Positions 45,801 through 55,322 of a DNA stretch of 64,000 bases are shown piece by piece. Both the position numbers and the translations under genes were made by a program. The first letter of the stretch is position 1. Each line of letters begins with the position of its first letter. The DNA lies in the NCBI GenBank assembly GCA_037693485.1, contig CM075350.1:125362001-125426000 (forward strand). Reading direction: 5' to 3'. This DNA is from Kitagawia praeruptora. Its lineage: Eukaryota > Streptophyta > Magnoliopsida > Apiales > Apiaceae. The notes below the pieces were generated by a model, which was not told the DNA's origin, ran no database searches, and saw nothing but the letters and a program-made list of their open reading frames with translations.

Positions 45801-46197
45801 TCAATTCTTGGGAAATAGATTGATTTCTTGGGCAAGCAAGAAGCAACAATCTGTTTCAACCTCAACTGCAGAAGCTGAGTACATAGCAGCAGGCAGTTGT
45901 TGTGCACAGCTCCTTTGGATAAGAAATCAGTTGATGGATTATGGTATGACACTTAGTAATATTCCTATGTTTTGTGATAATACTAGTGCTATTAAAATTG
46001 CAGAAAATCCAGTTCAACATTCAAGGACTAAGCACATTGATGTCAGGTATCATTTTATTAGAGAACATATTGAGAATGGTACTGTGGAACTTCATTTTGT
46101 TCCTACTGACAAACAGCTTGCAGATATTCTAACTAAACCACTTGATGAGACTACATTCAGTAGACTAGTAAGTGAGTTAGGAATGTTAAATTTTTAG
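42865..46197 (+). CDS. pol: Pol polyprotein of copia 2b (protease, integrase, RT, RNase H)
   Basis: Intact frame with all copia enzymes. Counting from the first open codon (TTG, 42865): protease D13-S-G; GAG-pre-integrase finger H143, H148, C177, C180; integrase D208, D271, E307 (D35E); an acidic Ser/Thr linker with GGGGGAG purine tracts; RT with YVDD at 798-801; RNase H starting near D962 with the STAEAEY block; end GMLNF. There is no ATG near the start and the frame is -1 to gag, so Pol must come from splicing, frameshifting or a similar event. The TTTGCAG|GGC acceptor before the protease favours splicing. No stops or shifts: with gag this looks potentially active. Confidence 0.95.
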   Translation: MQGTGKKHSIILDSGCSGHMTGKKSLLTKFERKAGPVISFGDGNKGETLGYGSIILGNVIIENVALVEGLKHTLLSISQLGDKGYKSIFDREGCKVLNMQNGDIVLTGQRHGNIYEASLSDTSKGIVRCLYSKATNDESWNWHKKLSHLNFKKLNQLVKYNLVRGLPQANFVQDGLCDACQFGKQRRTTFKSKTENSITEPFHMLHLDLFGPVNIMSISKKRYALVMVDDFTRFTWVFFLHKKDEAPQQIIELIKNIHNNSEYKVKVLRSDNGTEFKNSTMEGFCADNGITQQFSAPGTPQQNGVVERKNRTLIEAARTMLADAKLPTYFWAEAINTACFTQNCTLVNSHGKTPYEMIKGKKPSVKYFHIFGCKCYVLKVHPEQLGKFEAKSDEAIFLGYSASKAFKVYNLRTHIVMESIHVAFDDKKFGILQTDESHDKLEFENLKISEILSSDDEGSPEGISIASQRNATVEGEQINQREHSDHQEQTSLSESIPSGIDVSESTPSGTDLSESTEERSVTSSNMESTDSIDQRRVFEGRENSSTKDTTNLGGETSRVNLPPVRKWTKDHTEDLIIGDPNSGVRTRRSIQNECLYSCFLSKNEPKKVEEALQDPDWVIAMQEELNEFERNKVWKLVPRPKGRSIVGARWVFRNKLDESGMIVRNKARLVAKGYSQEESIDYDETFSPVAILEAIRMFLAFAAHSKFKVYQMDVKSAFLNGKLDEEVYVEQPPGFVDPKFPNHVYKLDKALYGLKQAPRAWYETLSKFLLENGFTRGTIDKTLFFRKIKGELLLVQVYVDDIIFGSTNEKLCAKFSKLMQSKYQMSMMGELNYFLGLQVKQTETGIFINQSKYIKDLLRRFDFQDCAVAKTPMATATKLDSDPKGKSVDNTSYRGMIGSLLYLTASRPDIMFSTCLCARFQGDPKESHLIAVKRIFRYLKGTPNLGLWYPRESDFFLIGYSDSDYAGCKIDRKSTTGTCQFLGNRLISWASKKQQSVSTSTAEAEYIAAGSCCAQLLWIRNQLMDYGMTLSNIPMFCDNTSAIKIAENPVQHSRTKHIDVRYHFIREHIENGTVELHFVPTDKQLADILTKPLDETTFSRLVSELGMLNF

Positions 46198-47233
46198 ATC
46201 TTTAACATCTGCAAAAGTAGCAAGGACAAGGAGCATCTCAAGAAATCCATCAGGGGATGAAAGCCTCGTTTGCTCTTGGATTCCTTGTCTGGGCGACTTG
46301 AATGAGAGCAGCTAACTTAAATGAATAGCATCTCCATCAAGATCAACCTCAGACTCTCGGCCAAATTCTTCATCCTCAAGTTTTGAGGAGGTTAGGGGAA
46401 GATTGTATCCAACAGATGGATGTTCTAGGAGAAACCTCTGGATATTATCGAAAACCAATCCATTCATGATTAGTTCGATGAGAAGAGTCGTTTGTTCAAA
46501 GAGATGATCAAGAACAGGATATTCATCGATCAAAAATCTGGAAAATGGGTTTGAAGGGATTTTTGGGTTGAGAAGCATTGTTGAGAAGAAAAGAAATTGA
46601 AAGGTTATGGAGAATGGCATAAGGCGTTTGGTTCTTTTAAAGAAAGACGTGAGAAGCTGAGCAGTCACTTGGAAGTCTTAATGAAGTCAAATGCTAATTA
46701 TTGCATGAGACTGTATTTCTTGTTTCAAGAAATATTGAAAATATCTAACCAATTGATTTTCTGTTCAGATTAATTGTTTATTTTCTTTTTCAGATAAAAG
46801 AAAAATGCCACGTGAAAAACTCCATATTAAGTCTCTGATAATATTGGTCAGGATTTCATGTGTGACCATCAGGATTTGAAAATCATATTTTTAAATCACA
46901 TTGCATTTTGTGATTATTTTGATAAGAGGTCATCATGAAAAGGAAGCTGATCAGTATTGCTTATTTATACCCTGATTTATTTCATGAAAATCAATTTTGG
47001 ATTTTATTTTCCAAAAATCGTGGGTAACCGCATTTTTCAGAGACTGACACCTGTCAATCTACGTGTCAACGTGGGATAGTGGTCTGAAAGATTTGTGAAA
47101 TATATTTGTTTTAAAACTCTAATCGTGCAATTGATTTCTCTAATCTTACATTCTCTAAAGCAAAAATCACTCTTGAGTTTTCAAAATCACTAATTCATTT
47201 CAAGAATTTTTCAAGTTTCTTTTCAGATCAAAA
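46198..47233 (+). other. Pol-ORF3 spacer of copia 2b
   Basis: About 1 kb without a plus-strand ORF. It holds the antisense ORF at 46312-46668 and an AT-rich leader upstream of the ORF3 ATG. It lacks the TTCGAGAA array seen at the same place in the other family. Confidence 0.6.
46312..46668 (-). CDS. Antisense ORF between pol and ORF3 (118 aa, unrecognised)
   Basis: Minus-strand frame within a plus-strand element. An internal Met (residue 31, at 46578) could be the real start. The product is hydrophobic in the first third, has leucine-rich stretches (LDHLFEQTTLLIELIM, FLLEHPSVGYNLPL) and an acidic tail ending near DLDGDAIHLS. It does not overlap pol or ORF3, so it is not a shadow of a coding frame. 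Antisense ORFs are known in some plant LTR elements; a captured host exon is another option. No domain recognised. Confidence 0.35.
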   Translation of the reverse strand: MTAQLLTSFFKRTKRLMPFSITFQFLFFSTMLLNPKIPSNPFSRFLIDEYPVLDHLFEQTTLLIELIMNGLVFDNIQRFLLEHPSVGYNLPLTSSKLEDEEFGRESEVDLDGDAIHLS

Positions 47234-50200
47234 ATGGCAGCTCAGAGAAGATTACCTAAATCAGTAGCCTTCAAGTTTGGTGACTTTGATTTTATGACAA
47301 ACAATCATGTTGCAGCTATTACCAACAAGGAAAGAGTGTCATCTGATTTTCATCCAATCATGGACTTTCTGGTGTATGGACCATTAAGTTATGCATTGAC
47401 AGCATCTCCACAGATTAATCAAGTAGCTGTTTCACAAGCTTGGGAGAATGCTGAGGTAATTGATTCTACTCAGAATCAATCAGGTAAGATTGTTCTACAT
47501 TTAGGACAAGATTTATTTGACATTACTGAATCTGTTGTTAGTTCAGTACTTTGCTTACCTGTTACTGATAGTTATGAGAATGTACCATCTGATGATAATA
47601 TAAAAAACTATGTTGTCTGAATTAGGTTATAGTGGACCTCTAGATAACATGAGCCAGTTGAATAGAACTTTTCTTAGAAAGGAATGGTCTTTTTACTTTG
47701 ATCAAATTGCTAAATGTTTTACTGGCAAATGTAGTTCTTTTCAACAAATTACTTCTGTTACATCACATATTGCTTATAGTTTGCTTTATGACAGAGTAAT
47801 TAACATTGGTCATATTATCTTAAGTCAGATGAGTATTAAACTTGGGTCAAGAGATCAAAACAGGAAAATGGTTTATTATCATAGATTTATGCAATTGTTT
47901 ATTAACCATTTTATTCCTGATGTTGAAGCTAGATTTGGTAGGGAACATTGTGTTTCTTCTTATGAACAGCAAAAGAGAATTTTCTCTGATATTACAAAGA
48001 AGGACAATGAAAAGAATCTAGATGAAATACCTGCAATTCATTATCCACATCATTTTCAGGTAATTCTTAACACTCATCTTCCTACTATCTACAATTCTTC
48101 TTTCTTTTGTGGTGAAATGGCTCAGGAATCTCAATTGGAGGAGAACCCACCTGTGTCTACCCAAGTAGCCCAAAACATCATAGTCTCTGAAACAATTCAA
48201 GAACCAAATTTTGATCCACAGCCTATTGTTTCAAAGAAACCAACCTCTGGTGTTTCTCAAAAGACATCAGTTGTAAGGAAGAGAAGATTTGTTGTGTCAA
48301 GTAGTAGTAGTAATTCTAGTGAAGATGATGATGATTTAACTCTTGCAGAGAGAGCAGAATTGAAGGCTGCAATTCAACTTTCTTTGTTAGCACAAAGAGA
48401 TGAAAAACCTAGTCACAGCCAGGCTGCAGTCTCTCAAAAGGCTGTAGTTCTTAAAAAGGGAAAACAATTACTGGATACTGTCTCTCAAAAGACTGTGTCT
48501 ATTGAACAAAGATCTCATCCCAAGATCACTTCTGTGTCTACACCTCTTGAGTCTTCTCAGGATAAATCTTTTGCTCACTATATCAGGAGAACAAGGAGAA
48601 AGATTCAATTGTCACCTACACACACAGAGTCTAGTCCAACTAATATCATGCAGGTTTCTACAAATCAAGCTACATCTATGTCAGTATTTGACAAGAGAGA
48701 TCTGGATATTGATTCTTCATGGGAAACTACATTATCATACAGACTGGCTATGGGACTAATTTCTCTCAAAGTGAAGTTGTCAAGGCCTGTTCTAGACTTT
48801 TTGGTTGAAAAAGTACCAAAACTTTTATTTCTAGATGAATATGGACTTCTACATCAAAGACTTGACTTAATGAAGATGTATTTCTATGTATCTGTCAGAA
48901 GACAATTAGTCAAGAAATTTGGACTCTCGAAGCATGTTGCACTTCAATCACTTCATGCATATTTATTTGACAAGGATGTAATTATTGAAGATGCTTCAGC
49001 TCAAGGTGAACAACTGGAGGAAGTAGATAGAGTGAAGCAGTCAACAGAAGATACTATTGCACCAGTGGTGAATAGTAGGAAAGATCAGATCACAGTCACT
49101 GTAACACAAGAACCATCTAGTCAGAGGAAGGATGACTCAGGAGCTGTGATAGCTGATGTTGAAAGGTCTTCTGTGATGACTGAGAATGCAAGTGAGATAC
49201 CCTATGATATGGGAGGAATGACTTTGGTTGATTTTTCTGAAGATCAAACAAATTTTGTTCAGTCAGAGTCTATCCACCTTGAGGGTGTGTCTCAGCAAAC
49301 AACACTTAAAGACGGTGATATACTAACTATGGTGTCTAATGAAGTATTACTGAAGACATCAGAGTCTAGTAAACAACCTGAAAGTGGTATACTGGAGCCT
49401 GTAGTTTCTGAAAGGAAAGAAGATGATTGTATGGGTTCAGAGACTATAGCAGCTCACTCCTTGGAGAAAACCTCAAGCCACATGCCATATGAGGAACCCT
49501 CTCTCCATGTGAGTTCAGGTATAAAAACTCCTTCTAAACTCTATTTTTCTGTAGGTCATGAGAGCACTTATCTAAATTTGAGTGATACAGTTGAAAAGAT
49601 GGACTTAGATCCACAATTTGAGCGGCTGGCTCCTGACCAGGCAAAAGGTGAGGTAGAAAGAGTGTTGACTTTAGAAAGTCAAAGTGAGAATGAGGGTATG
49701 GATGATCAACTCCATAGTGAGGGAGAGAAAATTAGGAAACCATCATTTGATTTCTGAGATCAGGTTTTTCCTGAATCTTGGTCTGAAAATTTGGGTATGG
49801 ATGCTGGTACTTATTCATTCATCAAAATGTATCAGAAGAATGACCTAGCACATCACAATGCAAAGCCAGAAGTTAAAGCTCAGAAGCAAAAGGAGAGGCT
49901 TGCAGAAATCATTAACAGAAGAGGTGCCAGGATAAAGCAATCTCTTGATACATATGTACCAGATGAAGATCCTAATGATCCTAGTGTTCCTTTGTATGTA
50001 CTTCCAATATCAGCTAGAATTGAGACATCAATAGTCTCTGATCACTCTAAGGAGGAGTCAGGATTTGAAGATGTTAGTACACAGAATACTGGTGAAGGAG
50101 ATGATGATCATGTTTCAGTTCCAGAACAGAAAGATGAAGACGTTGATACTTCTAATCAGGTTTTATTACTTGAATATCATACAACTCAAGCAACTTCTTC

Positions 50201-50564
50201 TACAAGACTTGAAGATAAAGTTCTTTCTGATTCTGATACTGAAGATACTAGAAGCACTTCCAACATTGAAGTTCATTCTGATGTTTTGAAAGATATTCAG
50301 AATTCTCAAATTGCTATTCAAACAAGACTTCAATCACTTGAAGATAACCAAGTCACAATTATGGAAAATCAAGCAGTTCTTATGAATCTCATTTGTTCTG
50401 TTTCTGAATCTCTTGGAATTAATGTTGCTGATGTCAAAAAGGGGGAGATAAAGACAATTCAAAGACAACAACAACACTACCAGACTGAAGGAGATAAAGA
50501 TAAATCTAAAGCTGGGGGAGATAAAGATCAGACAAATGGTAGTAAAAAGAAGAACCAGGAGTGA
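47234..50564 (+). pseudogene. Post-pol ORF3 of copia 2b (one frameshift, one in-frame stop)
   Basis: About 1,100 codons in three open segments: 47234-47620, 47610-49757 and 49791-50564. The first break is an A run near 47603-47608 that shifts the frame just before MLSELGYSGPL; the second is an in-frame TGA at 49755-49757. The N-terminal third contains LRKEWS and YSLLYDR blocks shared with ORF3 of the other copia family (1-1819 and 62191-64000). The middle is Ser/Gln/Glu-rich with an acidic serine run near 48300. The end has a coiled-coil-like stretch (TRLQSLEDNQVTIMENQAVL) and a Lys/Gln-rich tail. Position and size fit a Sirevirus env-like ORF; I see no convincing signal peptide or transmembrane helix. 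Confidence 0.75.
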
Positions 50565-50781
50565 CAGTGGTGAATCTCAGCTAGGAAGTGGTAAAGGAAG
50601 AGCAGCATTAATAGTTAAAATTCTTTCTTCTAAGTACTAGATAAACGTCTACATCTGTGAAGGAGGTACTTAACTTCATAATTCTACATTCATAAATTCT
50701 ATTCTGGTTGTATTGTTATATGTTTTGACATCCACAACTTAGATTTATGCTTCAGATTGTAAAGCATAAATAGGGGGAGAT
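50565..50781 (+). other. 3' untranslated region and polypurine tract of copia 2b
   Basis: AAATAGGGGGAGAT abuts the 3' LTR (about 50768-50781) and is the plus-strand primer site. Two further GGGGGAGATAAAG motifs lie in the end of ORF3 at 50441 and 50515. Confidence 0.85.
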
Positions 50782-51528
50782 TGTTAGGAATAATTCATAA
50801 GTTGTGATGTTAAGAATAGAATTTACACATTATACTTCTTGTAATCCTGATCTTATAAAGGATTTAGCACTGTATATAGGTTTTATGTGTAAAACAGTTA
50901 TCTGTATAGTTTAATCAGGAATGAACAGTGTATCGGAGACTACATGTCAGGAACAGAGAGCAAATCCTGATGACGTGTTCAATACTGATGGTTGATCAGA
51001 TACTGATGCAGTGTGCAGATCCTGATATCAGTCGTGTTACTGATGATGTCATTATGGATGCTACAGAAACTGGCAAGTGCTATAAAACAGGATCGTTGTT
51101 TGAAGAACAAGCAAGAAGATATTATGAAGGAAAAAGTTTTCTATTGAAGGAAACTATCGACTAGAAGGCAGAACATTGTCATGTATAGATTATATCTTTC
51201 TGTTATTAGTTGATAGGTAGCATTATAAATATTCTCTCAATATCATTGTAAAGAGTGTGAGGCGTGAGACGAAATTGTGAGTTCGTGTGCGTAGCTCTGT
51301 ATAAGGTTTGTATTCGAGAAGTTCGAAACAAACAGAGAGATATTTGTATTGTCAGCAGCTGCTAAAGGTATTGTACACCTTTGGTAGAGTTTGTATTTGA
51401 TCTTATTAATACAAACAAGAGTTTGATTCATTCGTTTATTCTTGTTTTTATAATCAAGCAAAAATCAGACAGGATTATATAACTTGTATTCAACCCCCCC
51501 CCCCTTCTACAAGTTATTCGAGTTAACA
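50782..51528 (+). repeat. 3' LTR of copia 2b
   Basis: 747 bp, nearly identical to 39767-40512. Visible differences: G/C near 51016, A/G near 51132, C/T near 51361, and 11 instead of 10 C in the C run. Confidence 0.95.
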
Positions 51529-51533
51529 AATAG

Positions 51534-52767
51534 CTTGATCACTAGCATCACACATGATCTCAAATGGTAAACTCTAATCCGGTGGTTGTATAATTGGAGC
51601 AGAAACAAGAGCTTTCTTTAACGTTTCAAAAGCCTCAACACAAGCATCAGTGAACACAAAAGGTACCTCCTTACCCAAGAGCTCAGTAAGAGGTCGAGCA
51701 AACTTCGAAAAATCTTTTATGAAGCGGCGATAGAATCCCGCATGACCCAGAAAACTTCTTATCCCCTTGACTGAAGTAGGGGGTGGTAAGAGCTCAACAA
51801 CCTCGACCTTGGCTCTATCAACTTCAATGCCTCTTTTTGAAACAACATGACCCAAAACAACTCCCTCTTGTACCATAAAGTGACATTTTTCCCAATTGAG
51901 AATTAGATTAACTTCTTGACATCTATGAAGCACCTTCTCCAAGTTATGTAAGCATGCATCAAAAGAAGTTCCACCAACTGAGAAGTCATCCATAAAAACT
52001 TCCATAATGTCTTCAATGAAATCTGAGAAAATTGCCATCATGCATCGCTGAAAGGTGGGAGGAGCATAACATAGACCAAACGGCATTCTGCGGTATGCAA
52101 ATGTACCATAGGGACATGTAAAAGTTGTCTTTTCTTGATCATTCGGATGGATAGGAATCTAGAAAAATCCTGAATATCCATCTAAGAAGCAAAAGTAAGA
52201 ATGTTTCGCCAACCTTTCAAGCATTTGATCAATAAAAGGGAGAGGAAAATGATCTTTCCTTGTGGCCTTATTCAATTTCCGATAATCAATGCACATTCGC
52301 CACCCTGTGACAGTTCTAGTAGAAATCAACTCACCCTTATCATTCTTCACCACGGTCATTCCTCCTTTCTTTGGAACAACATGCACAGGACTAACCCACT
52401 TGCTGTCAGAGATAGGAAAGATTATACCTGCATCAAGAAGTTTTAAAACCTCCTTTTTTACCACCTCCATCATATTAGGATTGAGTCTCCGTTGAGGCTC
52501 AATAGAAGAAGCTTGCTCATCTTCCAGAATAATCTTATGCATGCAGAATGATGGATTAATGCCCTTGATATCATCAATGGAATACCCAATAACATTTTTA
52601 TATTTTCTCAAGACCGTGAGCAACTGCTCAATTTGAATGTCATCAAGCTCAGAATTAACAATGATAGGATATGATTCATTAGGGCCCATAAACACATATT
52701 TCAAAGATGCAAGTAGTGGTTTCAGTTCTACCTTAGGAGGCGTGGAACTCTCCTTAACTCCCTCACG
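51534..52767 (-). pseudogene. Athila reverse transcriptase and N-terminal RNase H
   Basis: From 52767 down: the ELKPLLASLKYVFMG lead-in, RT fingers (PISDSKWVSPVHVVPKKGG, CIDYRKLNKATRKDHFPLPF), FLDGYSG, MPFGLCYAPPTFQRCM and the active-site FMDDFSV, then FLGHAGFYRRFI and the start of RNase H (CDASDQAI), where copia 2b is inserted. In-frame stops replace Gln near 52160 (TAG, after GYSGFF) and Trp near 51575 (TAG, after QPPD). Both are single-base transitions. With the TAG at 52768 they make the pol frame inactive. Confidence 0.92.
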
Positions 52768-55184
52768 CTATAGCACATAAGAATGTTCAGGCTTATATGT
52801 AGGTGCTGCATCCAAAAGCTTCTCGTAACCCTGACACTCTCCATTTTCTTCATCAACATTACCCTCAAGAACAGCTTGAAGTGGATCCTCTGATAAAAGA
52901 ATTTTTGCTTTCATGTCGATAACCTCCTCTAGTGCATCCACCCTATTTACAAACTCATCCGTAGAAGGATGTCCCATTGTACTTTGCAGCTTGAATTCCA
53001 TCTTCTCTTCGCCTACTTCAAAAGAAATTCTTCCATTTTTCATGTCAATGATAGCTCCAGCTGTTGCTAAGAAAAGCCTCCCAAGAATGATAGGAATATT
53101 TGCATCTTCTTCCATTTCCATGACAACAAAATCACATGGAATATAAAACTTTCCTACATTAAGGGGCACATCTTCAAGAATTCCAAGTGGAAATTTAACA
53201 CTTCTGTCTGCCAGTTGTAGAGAGATGCGTGTGGGTTTCAGTTCACCCATCTGAAGTTTTTCACAAATCGATAAAGGCATCAAACTGACACTTGCTCCAA
53301 GATCACACAAAGCTCTTTTAATTTCGACATCCCCAAGATGAACAGGAATAGAGTAGCTACCTAGATCCGCTAACTTCTTTGGAAGATCATTTTGCAAGAT
53401 GGCACTGCACTCTGCCGTTAATGAGATGGTAGAGCTTTCTTCAATTTTTCTCTTCCTTGACAAAATATCTTTAAGGAATTTTGCATAAGAGGGCATCTCC
53501 GTAATAGCATCCATGAATGGAATATTGATATGTAGCTTCTGCAAAATTTCAAGGAATTTACCATACTTCTTCTCAAGCTTAGCTTGTGCTAACCTTTGTG
53601 GAAAAGGAACAGGTGGCACATATGGTTTAAGAGGAACAACTTCTGATTCTTTAGTTTCTTTCTCCCCGAGCTCTGGTTCTACCGGTTTCTCAGTTGTAAT
53701 CTCCTCTTCACTTTCCTTAGCATTCACAACATTTTTGCTCGCATTCAATTCCGGCCCTTTCAATTCCTTACCACTTCTCAAAGTTACAGCATTGATATGG
53801 CCCCTTGACGGTTGCTCAGTTTGGCCAGGAAGTTGGCCTGAAGACTTATTAAGTTGGCTCAACTGTTGAGAAATTTGAGTGATCGTGTTTTCCATCATTT
53901 TGTTGTGAGCCTTTATCTCATTGATACTTGAATCAAAGTGCTCGTTCTTCTTCGATTGAGTAGAGATAAATCCTTCCATAAGACTTTCCAAGTTAGATTT
54001 CTGCGGCTGAGCTTGCTGAAAACCAGGAGGCTGAGAAAAAATATTTTGTGAAGATTGAGCTTGACCCTGATTGTTCCTGTAAGAGAAATTTGGATGATCT
54101 CTCCAACCTGGATTATACGTGTTGGAGTAAGGATTATACTGCGGCCTCTGATTCTGATTGTAAAGAGCGTTAACTTGCTCAACTGCCACTCCAGAAGGAT
54201 TGTATTGACAAGCAAGTTTGGTGTGTCCAACAACACCACATATCTCACATGAAGCAACAGTAGATGGAGTGCTTCTGGCATCCAATTGCTCAATCTTTTT
54301 GACCATACTAAATAACAAGGGAATAATAGCCGAAGCAACTCAACGAAACAACTTAGCATAGTAGTATTCAACATGGTTAGAGCATCAACCTCATACTTAC
54401 CACCTTTCTTAGGATGATTTCGATCACTGTATGGATAATTATCATTAGACGCTATCTCGTCTAACAAAGCTTTCGCATCCTCAGTACTCTTCTTCATAAT
54501 AGATCCACCAGAAGAAGCATCAACAAAGTTCCGGAACTCTTGTGTTAACCCATTATAGAATGTTTGGATCAACAACCAGTCAGGAATTCCATGGTGAGGG
54601 CATTGTCTTTGAAGTCGCTTAAATTTTCTCCAAGCATCATGAAGTGACTCGTCATCGTCTTGACGAAAATTAGATATTTCATTCCTGAGCTTAGAAGTCT
54701 TCTTCTGACTGAAGAATTTTAGTAGAAAAGCCTTCGCAAGACTATCCCAAGTAGTGAACGTGTTTGGCCCCTCATCTTTCAACCAATCTTTTGCTGCATC
54801 TCGAAGAGAGAATGGAAATAAGCGCAGCTTTATAGCATCATCACTAACATTTGTCAGCTTTATTGTATCACACTTTTCAAGAAAACTCTCAAGATGATCA
54901 ACAGGATTTTCAGTGGACAATCCTGCGAAAGAATCATTGGAGATGAATTGGATGAACTGAGGCTTGAGTTCAAAGTGTGTAGCTGTGACTGTTGGTCTCA
55001 CAATACTGGAGAGTACGCCTGTAGCATCTGGAATACCATGCTCCCTGAGAGCTTTAGCTGTTGTATCACCCATAACTTCCTTATCCTTGTTTTTCCTTCG
55101 CTTGCCTGCTTGCCTTCTTGTTGTAGCTTCAATTTCAGGATCAAGAGCAATTAAATTTTCAGTACCTGAACTTCGAGTGTGCAT
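52768..55184 (-). pseudogene. Athila gag and protease
   Basis: Starts at the ATG at 55184. The retrotransposon Gag domain is LRLFPFSLRDAAKDWL, then TWDSLAKAFLLKFF and SLHDAWRKFKRL. Then a zinc knuckle-like CEICGVVGHTKLAC, a Gln/Asn-rich linker, a Lys/Glu-rich linker, and the aspartic protease with CDLGASVSLMPLS and IPIILGRLFLATAGAIIDM. A 48-bp duplicated insert at 54310-54357 disrupts the junction between Gag core and knuckle and shifts the frame (open 53913-55184 and 52768-54318). The frame ends at a TAG (52768-52770) that interrupts the lead-in to RT. Confidence 0.92.
54310..54357. repeat. 48-bp insert copied from near the Athila primer site
   Basis: Identical over 48 bases to 55212-55259 (starts AAATAACAAGGGAATAATAG). 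The source copy lies in the untranslated leader between the primer site and gag. The insert sits inside gag and is associated with the frame break. Confidence 0.9.
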
Positions 55185-55298
55185 GCAAAAAGAGAACTAG
55201 GCACAATGATCAAATAACAAGGGAATAATAGCCGAAGCAACTCAACGAAACAACTTAGCTAAATCAATTCAAAAATTAACTAATCTAACACTGCTTTG

Positions 55299-55316
55299 TC
55301 CCCGGCAGCGGCGCCA
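55299..55316 (-). other. Athila primer-binding site, tRNA-Asp type
   Basis: On the minus strand TGGCGCCGCTGCCGGGGA lies six bases after the 5' LTR. It matches the 3' end of plant tRNA-Asp except for one position, the usual Athila primer. Confidence 0.88.
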
Positions 55317-55322
55317 AAAATT

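Larger units (their letters stand above)
39767..51528 (+). mobile_element. Complete Sirevirus-type copia element 2b
   Basis: 11,762 bp with LTRs 39767-40512 and 50782-51528, perfect duplication AATAG (39762-39766 and 51529-51533), tRNA-iMet primer site, open gag and pol, ORF3, and a GGGGGAGA purine tract at the 3' LTR. The LTRs differ by three substitutions I can see and one extra C in the C run, so it is the youngest insertion here. It interrupts the Athila RNase H domain. Repeated GGGGGAG motifs (near 44286, 44521, 50441, 50515 and 50773) fit the duplicated polypurine signature of Sireviruses. Confidence 0.95.

Noticed and set aside
46198..47233. Host gene promoter upstream of ORF3
   Set aside because: Both flanks are inside one element with matching duplications, so ORF3 belongs to the retrotransposon, not to a host gene.
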